DNA of 64,000 nt from an uncultured Lachnospiraceae bacterium (lineage in GTDB: Bacteria > Bacillota > Clostridia > Lachnospirales > Lachnospiraceae), in the NCBI GenBank assembly GCA_910576975.1, contig CAJTJY010000003.1:70218-134217 (forward strand), given 5' to 3'. Under the pieces are notes generated by a model, which saw only the letters and a list, made by a program, of their open reading frames with translations, made no database searches and was not told the origin of the DNA. Every line of letters starts with the position of its first letter. Position 1 is the stretch's first letter. Positions 17,809 to 26,948 of the stretch are shown in pieces. The position numbers were made by a program, and so were the translations under genes.

Positions 17809-18090
17809 ATGGAATTACTGAAAACGGACCTGCAAAAAATTTGTATTTGTTATCTGCTCATTTTAAATGCCACAGGATTTTTTCTAATGGGAATTGATAA
17901 ATGGAAAGCCAGGCATAAACGCTGGCGGATCGCGGAAAAAACTTTTTTTGCAGTCAGCTTGCTGGGAGGAAGCCTGGGCACCTGGGCTGGAATCTACGTT
18001 TTCCGGCATAAGACGAAGCACTGGTATTTCGTGGTGGGAATGCCTTTGATTTTCGTGTTGCAGGTATTTTTCTTATTGACATTCAAATGA
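17809..18090 (+). CDS. DUF1294 small membrane protein
   Basis: A 93-residue protein with three hydrophobic segments and the DUF1294 pattern: GIDKWKARHKRWRIAE, then LLGGSLGTWAGIYVFRHKTKH. Its function is unknown. In larger proteins DUF1294 is fused to cold-shock domains, but not here. It lies 3 bp after the DUF368 gene, in the same transcript. Confidence 0.85.
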   Translation: MELLKTDLQKICICYLLILNATGFFLMGIDKWKARHKRWRIAEKTFFAVSLLGGSLGTWAGIYVFRHKTKHWYFVVGMPLIFVLQVFFLLTFK

Positions 18091-18166
18091 CTGCATTATA
18101 TCATTAAATGCGGCAGTTACGGTTATCAAAAAATGACAAATATACAGAGATGAAAGGAAAAGAAAC

Positions 18167-19402
18167 ATGTATTCATTTGAGGAAGTGAAGAACGCAGATG
18201 CAGCGGTGGCGGATGCCATTACGGCAGAAATGGAGCGGCAGAACAGCCATATTGAGCTGATTGCATCTGAAAACTGGGTAAGCAATGCAGTGATGGCGGC
18301 AATGGGAAGCCCGATGACGAACAAATATGCAGAAGGGTATCCAGGAAAGAGGTACTATGGCGGCTGTGAATGCGTCGACGTGGTGGAGAATCTTGCCATT
18401 CAGCGCGCAAAAGAGTTGTTTGGATGCGACTATGCCAATGTGCAGCCTCACTCCGGCGCGCAGGCAAATATGGCAGTGCAGTTTGCCATGTTAGAGCCAG
18501 GCGATACCGTGATGGGTATGAATTTAGATCATGGCGGGCATTTGACACATGGAAGCCCTGTCAATTTCTCTGGAAGCTATTTTAAAATAGTGCCGTATGG
18601 CGTCAATGACGAAGGATTTATCGATTACGACAAGGTAAGAGAGATTGCCCTGGAGTGCAGGCCTAAAATGATCATTGCCGGGGCAAGCGCTTATGCGAGA
18701 ACGATTGATTTTAAGAAATTCCGTGAGATCGCAGACGAAGTGAGCGCATATCTGATGGTTGATATGGCGCATATTGCAGGACTTGTGGCTGCAGGCTTGC
18801 ATCCAAGTCCCATTCCCTATGCCCATGTGGTGACTACGACTACGCATAAGACTCTTCGCGGACCAAGAGGCGGCATGATTTTGGCGAGCCAGGAGATGGC
18901 AGATAAATTTAACTTTAATAAGGCAGTATTTCCGGGAATTCAGGGCGGACCGCTGATGCATGTGATTGCTGCCAAGGCTGTTTGCTTTAAAGAAGCCCTG
19001 GCGGACAGTTTTAAAGCATATCAGCAAAATATCGTAAAGAATGCGCAGGCTTTGGCGAAAGGGCTGATGGACCGCGGAATCAGGCTCGTTTCCGGTGGAA
19101 CGGACAATCATCTGATGCTTGTGGATTTGACCAATTATGATCTCACCGGGAAAGCCGTGGAGAAGCTTTTGGATTCAGTCAATATTACCTGTAACAAGAA
19201 TACGATTCCCAATGATCCCAAGTCCCCGTTTGTTACCAGCGGGATTCGTCTGGGTACGCCGGCGATTACTTCAAGAGGGTTTCAGGAAGCGGATATGGAC
19301 AAGGTTGCAGAATGTATTGCCAGGATGATCAAAGAGGGCGAGCGTGCATCCGAAGAGGTGCTTGCGATGGTAAAAGAGCTCACCGATCAATATCCGCTGT
19401 AA
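18167..19402 (+). CDS. glyA: Serine hydroxymethyltransferase
   Basis: PLP enzyme interconverting serine and glycine while loading tetrahydrofolate with a one-carbon unit, 411 residues, the normal bacterial size. Seen are ELIASENWVS near the start, the EGYPGKRYYGGC motif, and the PLP lysine in VVTTTTHKTLRGPRGG. GAAAGG lies upstream of the ATG. It is monocistronic, with a strong terminator 70 bp downstream. The one-carbon units it makes also supply the AICAR transformylase at 53.8 kb. Confidence 0.97.
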   Translation: MYSFEEVKNADAAVADAITAEMERQNSHIELIASENWVSNAVMAAMGSPMTNKYAEGYPGKRYYGGCECVDVVENLAIQRAKELFGCDYANVQPHSGAQANMAVQFAMLEPGDTVMGMNLDHGGHLTHGSPVNFSGSYFKIVPYGVNDEGFIDYDKVREIALECRPKMIIAGASAYARTIDFKKFREIADEVSAYLMVDMAHIAGLVAAGLHPSPIPYAHVVTTTTHKTLRGPRGGMILASQEMADKFNFNKAVFPGIQGGPLMHVIAAKAVCFKEALADSFKAYQQNIVKNAQALAKGLMDRGIRLVSGGTDNHLMLVDLTNYDLTGKAVEKLLDSVNITCNKNTIPNDPKSPFVTSGIRLGTPAITSRGFQEADMDKVAECIARMIKEGERASEEVLAMVKELTDQYPL

Positions 19403-19470
19403 GGAATAGAGAGATTCTTAGTAGCACTGATCAATATACGGCAAGAATAATTATGCCATTTGCGTAACAT

Positions 19471-19514
19471 AAAAGAGGCAAAGAACCTGCTTAGCAGGAT
19501 TCTTTGCCTCTTTT
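19471..19514. terminator. Bidirectional terminator between glyA and the chemoreceptor gene
   Basis: AAAAGAGGCAAAGAA pairs with TTCTTTGCCTCTTTT with a further CCTGC/GCAGG stem inside. A runs and T runs flank it on both sides, so it can serve both convergent genes. Confidence 0.92.
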
Positions 19515-19550
19515 ATGTTGTATAAGACTAAGAAAGTATTGCTTTGAAAT

Positions 19551-21230
19551 TTACTTGCGCAACTGGAATCTGTTAACAGACACTTTGAGATCCGTGGATT
19601 GTTTGTAAAGTTCCTGTGCGGATGCGGCTGATTTCTCCGCCGTGCTGGCATTGGTCTGGACAACCTCTGCAATCTGCTCCATGCCCATCGTAAGCTGATG
19701 AAGAGACTGCGACTGCTGGGTGGCGGACTCTGCGATTTGCTCTATCAAAGAAGTTGCCTGTTTTGCGCCTACCACGACGGAAGCAAGCGCCTCTGTGGTC
19801 TCGGTAGACAAGGTGGAACCATTCTTAATCATCTTGATAGAGTTTTCAATCAGGTCTGTAATATGCTGCGCAGAGACAGAACTCTTGTTGGCAAGATTCT
19901 GTACCTCATCTGCGACAACGGCAAAGCCTTTTCCTGCTTCTCCTGCGCGCGCAGCTTCCACGGCGGCATTCAGAGCCAGAATATTGGTCTGGAATGAGAT
20001 GTCTTCAATGGTCTTGATAATTCCGCCAATCTGCTGGGAGGCGTCTGAAATATCTTCCATGGCGGAAGTCAAAAGAGCCATCTTGTCATTGGCATCTAAA
20101 AGAAGCTTGGCAGCCTCTGTAGAACATTTCCATGCGGTATCCGCATCCGAAGATGTGCTGTCCACCTGCTTGGATAATACCTGGATGCTGGAAGACAATT
20201 CTTGTACGGCGGCCGCCTGCTGAACAGCGCCATCAGACAGAAGCTGGGCGTCAGACGCCATGCGGCTAGACTCTTCAGAAACACTCTCGGCAGTCTTATT
20301 AATTTGAGAAAGGGCTTTGTTCAAAGAATCCAAAATCTGGCGCATTGCATTCTGGATCGGTAAAAATTCTCCGCGGTAATTGTTCCCGATCGAGAGATCC
20401 ATATTTCCTGCTGCCATGTCAGCCAGTTTTGAATCGATATCTTTTATGTACTTTTTCAATTCCCGCTTGGTTTCATGAATGGATTCCACCAGCATTCCGA
20501 TTTCAGAAGTGTCTGATTTCATGGGGAACTCTGCTGAGAGATTACCCTGAGAAATTTCTCCCATCTGGTCACGGACAAATATTACAGGACGTAAAATCCG
20601 CATTCTGGTTATGAACATGATAAGCAGTTGCATGATTACTACGATTACGAGAGCGAAAATCATCGAGAATTCAATTGATTCTGCATTTTTCGCCAAGTCT
20701 TTGACATCGGAAGAGGTCCGGTTGTCAAGATCTGAAAGGAACTGTTCTTTTAAGGAACTTATTTGGGCAATGGAGTTATTGTATTCTTCTCCATATACGT
20801 AGTCGATGGCTTCCTCCATCTGTCCCGCTTCGACGTTCTTCATGGCTTCGTCTTCCAGCGGGATCAGGTTGTTGGATAAAGTAGACATTTCGTCGATCAT
20901 TGCCTCTTCTTCGGAAGTAATTCCAATTTCCTGCATTGCCTCCATGCCTTTGTCACGGTTCTTTAGGTTGTTGACCTCGTTCCAGTAATTATCATAATGT
21001 TCCTGTTTGCCCGTGGAGGCGAATGCACGGACTTCGTTAGTGAGGTATGCGGAACCATTCATAAAACGGTTGGCATTATAGGTCAGCATAAAACGGTTCT
21101 CTCGAGCTGTGTCCAATTGACGGTTTACCTTGGTAAATGAAAATAAGGAAAACATTAAAAATAGCAAGGACAAAATGGAAACACCGTTTAATAGAAACAT
21201 GAGAGTAGACTGCTTTATAGATTTTTTCAT
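19551..21230 (-). CDS. Methyl-accepting chemotaxis protein
   Basis: Complete chemoreceptor of 559 residues. Membrane helix 1 is at about 10-31. A helical extracytoplasmic domain of about 150 residues (four-helix-bundle type) follows, then membrane helix 2 (about 188-208), HAMP, and the signalling coiled coil with hairpin tip QTNILALNAAVEAARAGEAG. CAGGAGG precedes the minus-strand ATG. Its sensor is unlike the Cache-type sensor of the receptor at 1-1448, so the two probably detect different signals. CheV is encoded at 51819; other che genes are outside the window. Confidence 0.95.
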   Translation of the reverse strand: MKKSIKQSTLMFLLNGVSILSLLFLMFSLFSFTKVNRQLDTARENRFMLTYNANRFMNGSAYLTNEVRAFASTGKQEHYDNYWNEVNNLKNRDKGMEAMQEIGITSEEEAMIDEMSTLSNNLIPLEDEAMKNVEAGQMEEAIDYVYGEEYNNSIAQISSLKEQFLSDLDNRTSSDVKDLAKNAESIEFSMIFALVIVVIMQLLIMFITRMRILRPVIFVRDQMGEISQGNLSAEFPMKSDTSEIGMLVESIHETKRELKKYIKDIDSKLADMAAGNMDLSIGNNYRGEFLPIQNAMRQILDSLNKALSQINKTAESVSEESSRMASDAQLLSDGAVQQAAAVQELSSSIQVLSKQVDSTSSDADTAWKCSTEAAKLLLDANDKMALLTSAMEDISDASQQIGGIIKTIEDISFQTNILALNAAVEAARAGEAGKGFAVVADEVQNLANKSSVSAQHITDLIENSIKMIKNGSTLSTETTEALASVVVGAKQATSLIEQIAESATQQSQSLHQLTMGMEQIAEVVQTNASTAEKSAASAQELYKQSTDLKVSVNRFQLRK

Positions 21231-21443
21231 TGTGATTTCCTCCTGATTTCATCAAACAAATGATATATCCATAGTTTACAGAAAACCGCATGGAATTTCA
21301 AGTCAAAAGTTGAATTTTGTCGTGGAAATAATTAGCCAGGCAGAGAAAGACAATTTTTAAGAAAATATTAATAAAAATAGTTAGGCTTTCGAATGGATTT
21401 ATGATAATATGGTAACGGAATAAAAATCTTTTATTGCTATGAA

Positions 21444-21506
21444 GATCAGGGCGCCAAGAGGCTTAAATTTCCTTGCGGGCCATTTAGGCTTTTTGGCGCC
21501 CTGATC
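21444..21506. repeat. Long hairpin in the leader of the exporter operon
   Basis: GATCAGGGCGCCAA (21444-21457) and TTGGCGCCCTGATC (21493-21506) are perfect 14-bp inverted arms, and the inner AAGAGGC/GGCTTTTT segments also pair. No T run follows, so it is not a standard terminator. The rest of the 316-bp gap (21231-21546) is AT-rich; I see no convincing promoter in it. The left arm resembles the sequence at 52879-52900. Confidence 0.65.
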
Positions 21507-21546
21507 CTATAAACAGAATACTTTTATAAAAAGCAGGAGGGAAAGA

Positions 21547-23124
21547 ATGAGCAAAAAGAAAATAGGCATTATCATCGCCGTGGCAGTGATTCTTGCTGCA
21601 ACAGCAGGCGCAGGGGCATGGTATTTGTTAAAAGGAAACAGCGGCGGCAGCAAGGCGGACAAGGTCTTTGTGGAAAAAGTGTCTGCTATCATGTCTTCTG
21701 GCTCTGGTGCGCAGAACCGCTATTCCGGGGTCGTGGAAGCGCAAGAAAGCTGGAAAGTAAACAAGGACGGCGAACGTGAGATAAAGGAAGTTTTTGTGGA
21801 AGAGGGCGCCATGGTGAAAGAGGGCGATCCTCTGTTTGAATATGATATGGAGGATTTGAAAGCAGAACTTGCCCAGGCACAGTTAGATCTGGAAGGGATG
21901 CAGAATGAGATCACGGATTACCGGGCGCAGATCGAGCAGCTCAACAAGGAGCGCAACGCAGCGTCTTCGGATGAAAAATATCAATATACGGCTGACATTC
22001 AGGAAAAAGAAAACAGCATCAAGCAGTCAGAGTATAATATCGAAAGCAAAAAGACAGAGATGCAAAAAAAACAGGAAAGGATTGACAACGCGGTAGTGAC
22101 TAGCAAGCTCGCAGGGGTTGTAAAATCCATCAATGAGTCTGGAAGCGATCCGATGTCAGGCGAGGAAGCGGCGTATATGACGATTTTGGCGGTAGGCGAT
22201 TTCCGGGTAAAGGGAACTGTCAGTGAAACGAATGTCCAAATGCTGTCAGAGGAACAGCCAGTGATTTTGCGTTCCAGGATTGACGAAGAACAAACCTGGA
22301 ATGGGACGATTAGCAAGATTGATACGCAGAATCAAATTGAAAATCAAAATGACTACATGTATGATTCTGGAAGCGGCGCAGAAAAGGCCACAAAATATCC
22401 ATTTTATATTGCGCTTGATTCTACGGATGGACTGATGCTTGGGCAGCATTTGTTTATCGAGCTGGACCAGGGGCAGGCAGAGAAGAAAGAGGGAATCTGG
22501 CTGTTTGAAGGATATATCATGAGGGAACAGGAGGCAGGAGAAGAAGCTGATTTGCAGGAAACAGCGGAAACAGGCGCAGAAGATCTGGGAGAAGAAGACT
22601 TAGCTCCAGAAGAGGCAATAGAGGATGAGACAGGGGAAGATATGGAAGAGGAAGAAACAGGAGAAGAACTGGATTTAGGGAAAGCCTATGTCTGGGCGGC
22701 GGATGCCAGAAACAAGCTTCAAAAGCGCGTGGTAGAATTGGGAGAATATGATGCCGAGCTGGGGCAATATGAGATTTTATCAGGCCTTTCGGAGGACGAT
22801 TACATTGCATTTCCAATGGAAGGGCTTTATGAGGGCGTGACTGCGGTCACCAATGCGGAAGAAGTAGATTACAGCGCCCCGCTCTATAACCAGGGAGAGG
22901 AAGAAGGAGATTTCGAAGGAGACGGTTCTGATGGCGGGGATTCCGAAGGCATGGGCGATGAAGGCCTTACGCAGGACGAGGATTTCTCTTTGGACGACTC
23001 TATGGGAGAAGGGGGAGCCGAAGAGGATAGCAAAGATCTTTCAGAGGAAGACATTGACGTTCCCAGACAACAAGATATGTCGGGAGATTTAGGCGATATT
23101 GGCGGAGGCGAGGTTGTAGAATAG
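21547..23124 (+). CDS. MacA/HlyD-like membrane fusion protein of an ABC exporter, acidic tail
   Basis: Periplasmic-adaptor-type protein of 525 residues anchored by one N-terminal helix (about 6-28), acting outside the membrane with the ABC transporter encoded downstream. A lipoyl-like half (EVFVEEGAMVKEGDPLFEYD), a coiled-coil hairpin (about 103-178), the returning lipoyl half and a beta-barrel domain follow the usual order. Unusual are a Glu-rich insert at about 327-378 and a Glu/Asp/Gly-rich tail at about 450-525. GGAGGG precedes the ATG. It starts a four-gene operon with tiny gaps. Exported substrate unknown. Confidence 0.85.
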   Translation: MSKKKIGIIIAVAVILAATAGAGAWYLLKGNSGGSKADKVFVEKVSAIMSSGSGAQNRYSGVVEAQESWKVNKDGEREIKEVFVEEGAMVKEGDPLFEYDMEDLKAELAQAQLDLEGMQNEITDYRAQIEQLNKERNAASSDEKYQYTADIQEKENSIKQSEYNIESKKTEMQKKQERIDNAVVTSKLAGVVKSINESGSDPMSGEEAAYMTILAVGDFRVKGTVSETNVQMLSEEQPVILRSRIDEEQTWNGTISKIDTQNQIENQNDYMYDSGSGAEKATKYPFYIALDSTDGLMLGQHLFIELDQGQAEKKEGIWLFEGYIMREQEAGEEADLQETAETGAEDLGEEDLAPEEAIEDETGEDMEEEETGEELDLGKAYVWAADARNKLQKRVVELGEYDAELGQYEILSGLSEDDYIAFPMEGLYEGVTAVTNAEEVDYSAPLYNQGEEEGDFEGDGSDGGDSEGMGDEGLTQDEDFSLDDSMGEGGAEEDSKDLSEEDIDVPRQQDMSGDLGDIGGGEVVE

Positions 23125-23145
23125 AAGCCGGAGGGAAGGACAGCT

Positions 23146-23877
23146 ATGATTTTAGATTTAAAGAATATATATAAGGATTATCAGCAGGATAAGCTGGTGG
23201 TTCCGGTGTTGAAGGATGTTTCCCTCCAGGTTGAGGAGGGAGAGTATGTGGCGGTTATGGGACCTTCGGGCTCGGGAAAAACAACGCTGATGAATATTAT
23301 CGGTTGTCTCGACCGTCCTACCTCGGGCACCTATCAGCTTGCAGGAGAGGACGTGCTTCGGTGCAAGGACAGGGAAATGTCAGATTTGAGGCTTAAGAGC
23401 ATTGGATTTGTATTTCAGAACTTTCAGCTTCTTTCGAGGCAGTCGGCGCTTGAGAATGTCGCCCTGCCATTAAGCTATGCGGGAATTAAGAAAAAAGAGC
23501 GCAGGGAGAGAGCTACGCAGGCTTTAGAGCGAGTGGGGCTTAGAGATCGCATCACGTTTAAGCCGACGCAGTTGTCCGGCGGTCAGAAGCAGAGAGTCGC
23601 AATTGCCAGGGCCATGGTTAACAATCCTAAGATATTGCTTGCAGACGAGCCTACTGGAGCGCTGGATTCCAAATCAGGACAGCAGATCATGGAGTTGTTT
23701 CAGCAGCTCAATGACGAGGGCGTCACCATCGTGATGATCACCCATGACAGAAATATTGCCTTAAAGGCAAAACGCATCGTTCATATTATCGATGGCGAAA
23801 TTACGGAAGGCGCCCAAAAGGAGCCGGAATTTGAAAACGATGTCAGAACAGGGGCATTGAGCGGCAAGGAGGCGTAG
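23146..23877 (+). CDS. ABC transporter ATPase, MacB/LolD type
   Basis: Cytosolic ATPase of 243 residues with Walker A GPSGSGKTT, Q-loop FVFQNFQLL, signature LSGGQKQRVAIARA, Walker B ILLADEPTGALD and the switch His in MITHD. The sequence follows the LolD/MacB family, whose members power mechanotransmission-type exporters with FtsX-like permeases; such a permease is encoded two genes on. It ends 1 bp before the next start, so translation may be coupled. Confidence 0.95.
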   Translation: MILDLKNIYKDYQQDKLVVPVLKDVSLQVEEGEYVAVMGPSGSGKTTLMNIIGCLDRPTSGTYQLAGEDVLRCKDREMSDLRLKSIGFVFQNFQLLSRQSALENVALPLSYAGIKKKERRERATQALERVGLRDRITFKPTQLSGGQKQRVAIARAMVNNPKILLADEPTGALDSKSGQQIMELFQQLNDEGVTIVMITHDRNIALKAKRIVHIIDGEITEGAQKEPEFENDVRTGALSGKEA

Positions 23878-23878
23878 A

Positions 23879-25489
23879 ATGACTAAGAAAGCGATTATTA
23901 TTACCCTGGTGTCTCTGGGTGTTGCAGGAGCCGGAATTTTTGGAGGAATCAAGGCATATCAAAATTATCAGAAAAATAATCTCACGGCGGAGGTACAGCT
24001 TGTGTCCAATATCAGCTCTTATGTCGGGGAAAACGGCATGAGCAGTTCTGGGATCGTGACTAATGATTTTTCTCAGGACGTGTATATTTTGGATGAAAAG
24101 ACAATAACGGAAGTCTTTGTGGAAGAAGGCCAGTCGGTAAAGGCAGGCGATCCTCTGATTTCTTATGATATGACCATGTCGCACTTGGAGCTGGAGATGA
24201 AAGAGCTGGATGTTTCTGCAAATAGCAATCGCATGGAAGCGGCGAAACGTCAGTTGGAAAAGTTAAAGAACACCAAGCCCGTGGCGCCGCGGCCTGATCC
24301 TGTGCAAGAGCCGGAGATCCCGGATGTTCCAGTGATCCCGGAAGTGCCGGAGATTCCGGATGTTCCAGCGCCGGAACCGCAAAAAAACGGGGACGCTTAT
24401 AACTATATTGACAGGGGAGCAAAACCAAACGCAGGAAAGGGAACGGAAGAGGATCCGTATGTATATCTTTGCATGCCAGAATGTTATGTGTTGGGAGATT
24501 TTATTAACAGTCTGAAAGAGAATAAGAAGAAGCCGATTTACGTCAGCCTGGAAATTCATAAGGATAACGTGCTGACAGGAAGATTGCTCACGGCATGGGA
24601 GATTGGCGGCGATCATGGATTTCCTCATATGGCGGAGGATTCCCGCTGGCTAGTGCGCACAAGGTCACAGCTTCTGCAGGAGGAAGAGCCGGAATTGCCA
24701 GAGACCGAGGAAGAGCCAGAACTGCCAGAGATCGAGGAACCAGAACTGCCAGAGCAACCAGAAGGGTATACGGCAGAAGAACTGGCAAAGTTGATCAAAG
24801 AAAAAGAACAGGAAATCCGTGATCTGGATCTTCAACAGAGAAAAGAGGAACTGGAGCTTGCGCAGATGAAAAAGATATCGGACGACGGCGTGGTGAAAGC
24901 AGAAATCAACGGCGTAGTGAAAAACCTTGCTGAGAAAGATAACCTTCCCACGGACGGCTCTCCATTTTTAACAGTTGCAGGTTCTGAAGGGCTGTATGTC
25001 AGCGGCTATTTAAGCGAGCTGCAGCTTGAAGACATAAAAGCGGGGCAGATCGTATATGCCAATTCCTGGGAAAGCGGCAGAAGCTTCGAGGCTACGATTA
25101 CAGAGATTTCGAAATATCCGGAAGATACTTACAACGCTTGGGGAGACGGGAATCCAAATGTATCCTATTATCCGTATACCGCTTACATTGAGGATACGGA
25201 AGGGCTGCAGAATGGGGAATATGTGGATCTGACCATGAACGCCATGATGGGTGCGGAACAGGCAAACGGCATCTATATTGAAAAAGCATATGTAAGGGAT
25301 GAAGACGGAAGAAAATACGTTCTCAAAGCAGGCGAAGACAATCGTCTCACAAAGCAGTATGTCAAAACAGGGAAAACATACTGGGGCTATACGGTGGAGA
25401 TAGTCGAAGGCCTGACGATGGAAGACAGGATTGCATTTCCCTATGGCAAAACGGCAAAGGAAGGCATAAAGGTGAAAGAGACAGAGTAA
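23879..25489 (+). CDS. Second membrane fusion protein with interrupted coiled-coil hairpin
   Basis: A 536-residue adaptor with an N-terminal membrane helix (about 4-26) and the split lipoyl motif (EVFVEEGQSVKAGDPLISYD). The hairpin that normally follows is interrupted. After the first helix (about 101-131) come a proline-rich PEIPDVPVIPEVPEIPDVP stretch (134-167), a compact domain of about 95 residues (170-265, with DAYNYIDRG and EEDPYVYLCMPECYVLGDF), a second acidic repeat (ELPE units, 266-296), and only then the returning helix (298-331) and the barrel domain. The insert matches no domain I know. It may reach outward to a substrate or wall partner. It is the second adaptor of the same operon. 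Confidence 0.82.
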   Translation: MTKKAIIITLVSLGVAGAGIFGGIKAYQNYQKNNLTAEVQLVSNISSYVGENGMSSSGIVTNDFSQDVYILDEKTITEVFVEEGQSVKAGDPLISYDMTMSHLELEMKELDVSANSNRMEAAKRQLEKLKNTKPVAPRPDPVQEPEIPDVPVIPEVPEIPDVPAPEPQKNGDAYNYIDRGAKPNAGKGTEEDPYVYLCMPECYVLGDFINSLKENKKKPIYVSLEIHKDNVLTGRLLTAWEIGGDHGFPHMAEDSRWLVRTRSQLLQEEEPELPETEEEPELPEIEEPELPEQPEGYTAEELAKLIKEKEQEIRDLDLQQRKEELELAQMKKISDDGVVKAEINGVVKNLAEKDNLPTDGSPFLTVAGSEGLYVSGYLSELQLEDIKAGQIVYANSWESGRSFEATITEISKYPEDTYNAWGDGNPNVSYYPYTAYIEDTEGLQNGEYVDLTMNAMMGAEQANGIYIEKAYVRDEDGRKYVLKAGEDNRLTKQYVKTGKTYWGYTVEIVEGLTMEDRIAFPYGKTAKEGIKVKETE

Positions 25490-25517
25490 TTCAGACAGAC
25501 ATAGAATGGAGGAAGTT

Positions 25518-26771
25518 ATGTTAGAAAATATCAGATTGTCTTTTCAGGGGCTGTGGTCACATAAAATGCGTTCCTTTCTTACTATGCTGGGAATCATTAT
25601 TGGTATTGCGGCAATCATAGCGATTGTCTCAACCATTAAAGGAACCAATGAACAGATCAAGGAGAACTTGATTGGATCTGGAGATAATACCGTAAATGTG
25701 CAGCTCTATCAGGGAGATGAAGTGTACGAGCTGGATTACATGGGTATTCCAGACGGAGTCCCGGTTATTTTAGAAGAAACCAGGTTGAAGATGCTGGATC
25801 TAAAGCATGTGGAAGGAGCTTCTCTTTTTACCTCAAGGGGGATATATAACACGGTGTACTATAAGAATTCTGGAATATCCGGGGGAAAGATATTTGGAGT
25901 CGACTTAAATTACTTGGACGCTTGCAACTATGTGATCCGCCAGGGAAGGGGATTTACGGCGTCAGACTACAAAAAGTTCCGAAAAGTGGCGCTCTTGGAC
26001 GAAAGTGCGTCAGAGACTTTGTTTCAGGGGGAGAGCCCTGTGGGCAAGGTGGTCGAAATCCAAAAAGAACCCTACACTGTGATCGGCATTATTGCTAAAG
26101 CAAAAAAATTCGAACCTGTAATCAATACCATGGAGGAATATTATACTTATTCTGAAAATAACACAGGGGCGGTGTATGTTCCTGACACTACATGGCCGCT
26201 GCTGTATGGCTACGATGAGCCGCAATCATTGGTGCTGAAGCTAGACAGCGTGGACAATATGACAGTCGCTGGAAAAGAGGCGGCGGCAATTTTAAACGGC
26301 GGCTTGTCTGTTACGGATGATACGATTAAATATAAAGCGGCCGACCTGTTAAAGCAGGCGGAAGATCTGCAGAAGCTTGGCCAGTCTACTAATACAATGC
26401 TGATTTGGATCGCTGGGATCTCTCTTTTGGTGGGTGGAATTGGCGTTATGAACATTATGCTGGTATCTGTCACCGAGCGTACCCAGGAGATCGGGCTTAA
26501 GAAAGCCATCGGCGCAAGAAAGGGCAAAGTGCTGGGGCAGTTTCTGACGGAAGCCGCCGTATTGACGAGCCTTGGCGGCTTGATCGGAGTGATTGTGGGG
26601 ATTGTCCTGGCAGAGGTCATCTCCAAGGTTACTGGGACATTGGTGGCAATCAGCATTCCAGCGGCGGTACTGGCAGTGATATTCTCGATGGTGATTGGAA
26701 TCGTGTTTGGACTGCTGCCTTCTTACAAGGCTGCAAACTTAGACCCGATTGAAGCTTTGCGTCATGAATAG
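25518..26771 (+). CDS. MacB-like ABC transporter permease (FtsX fold)
   Basis: Membrane subunit of 417 residues. One N-terminal helix (about 20-40, IGIAAIIAIVSTI) is followed by a large extracytoplasmic MacB-PCD-like domain and three C-terminal helices of the FtsX domain, with the conserved GGIGVMNIMLVSVTERTQEIGLKKAIGA segment and a closing LDPIEALRHE. GGAGGAAG precedes the ATG at 25518, so the frame's earlier ATG at 25506 is not used. It completes a tripartite exporter without an outer membrane partner, the form found in Gram-positive bacteria. Confidence 0.93.
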   Translation: MLENIRLSFQGLWSHKMRSFLTMLGIIIGIAAIIAIVSTIKGTNEQIKENLIGSGDNTVNVQLYQGDEVYELDYMGIPDGVPVILEETRLKMLDLKHVEGASLFTSRGIYNTVYYKNSGISGGKIFGVDLNYLDACNYVIRQGRGFTASDYKKFRKVALLDESASETLFQGESPVGKVVEIQKEPYTVIGIIAKAKKFEPVINTMEEYYTYSENNTGAVYVPDTTWPLLYGYDEPQSLVLKLDSVDNMTVAGKEAAAILNGGLSVTDDTIKYKAADLLKQAEDLQKLGQSTNTMLIWIAGISLLVGGIGVMNIMLVSVTERTQEIGLKKAIGARKGKVLGQFLTEAAVLTSLGGLIGVIVGIVLAEVISKVTGTLVAISIPAAVLAVIFSMVIGIVFGLLPSYKAANLDPIEALRHE

Positions 26772-26856
26772 AGAGTGGCGGTTTGGCCTATGTCTCTTAG
26801 ACAGATATTGACGATCGCTGAACAGTTAAAAAACGATAATAAAGTTGAAAAAGCCC

Positions 26857-26885
26857 TTGAATTTTTTAGTGATATTAGTTAAAAT
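26857..26885 (+). promoter_or_regulatory. Sigma-A promoter of gap
   Basis: TTGAAT (26857-26862), an exact 17-bp spacer and TAAAAT (26880-26885), followed about 55 bases later by AGGAGGA and the gap ATG. Confidence 0.7.
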
Positions 26886-26948
26886 AAAAACAGATTGGGT
26901 ATTATATCCAAAGAAATAAAAATTCATTCAAAATTAGGAGGAATTATC

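Noticed and set aside
18524..19111. 195-residue minus-strand frame opposite glyA
   Set aside because: Shadow of a strongly conserved gene; composition is unlike a real protein and there is no start signal.
23879..25489. Frameshift or gene fusion in the second adaptor
   Set aside because: The frame is continuous, and both adaptor halves follow in the normal order on either side of the insert.
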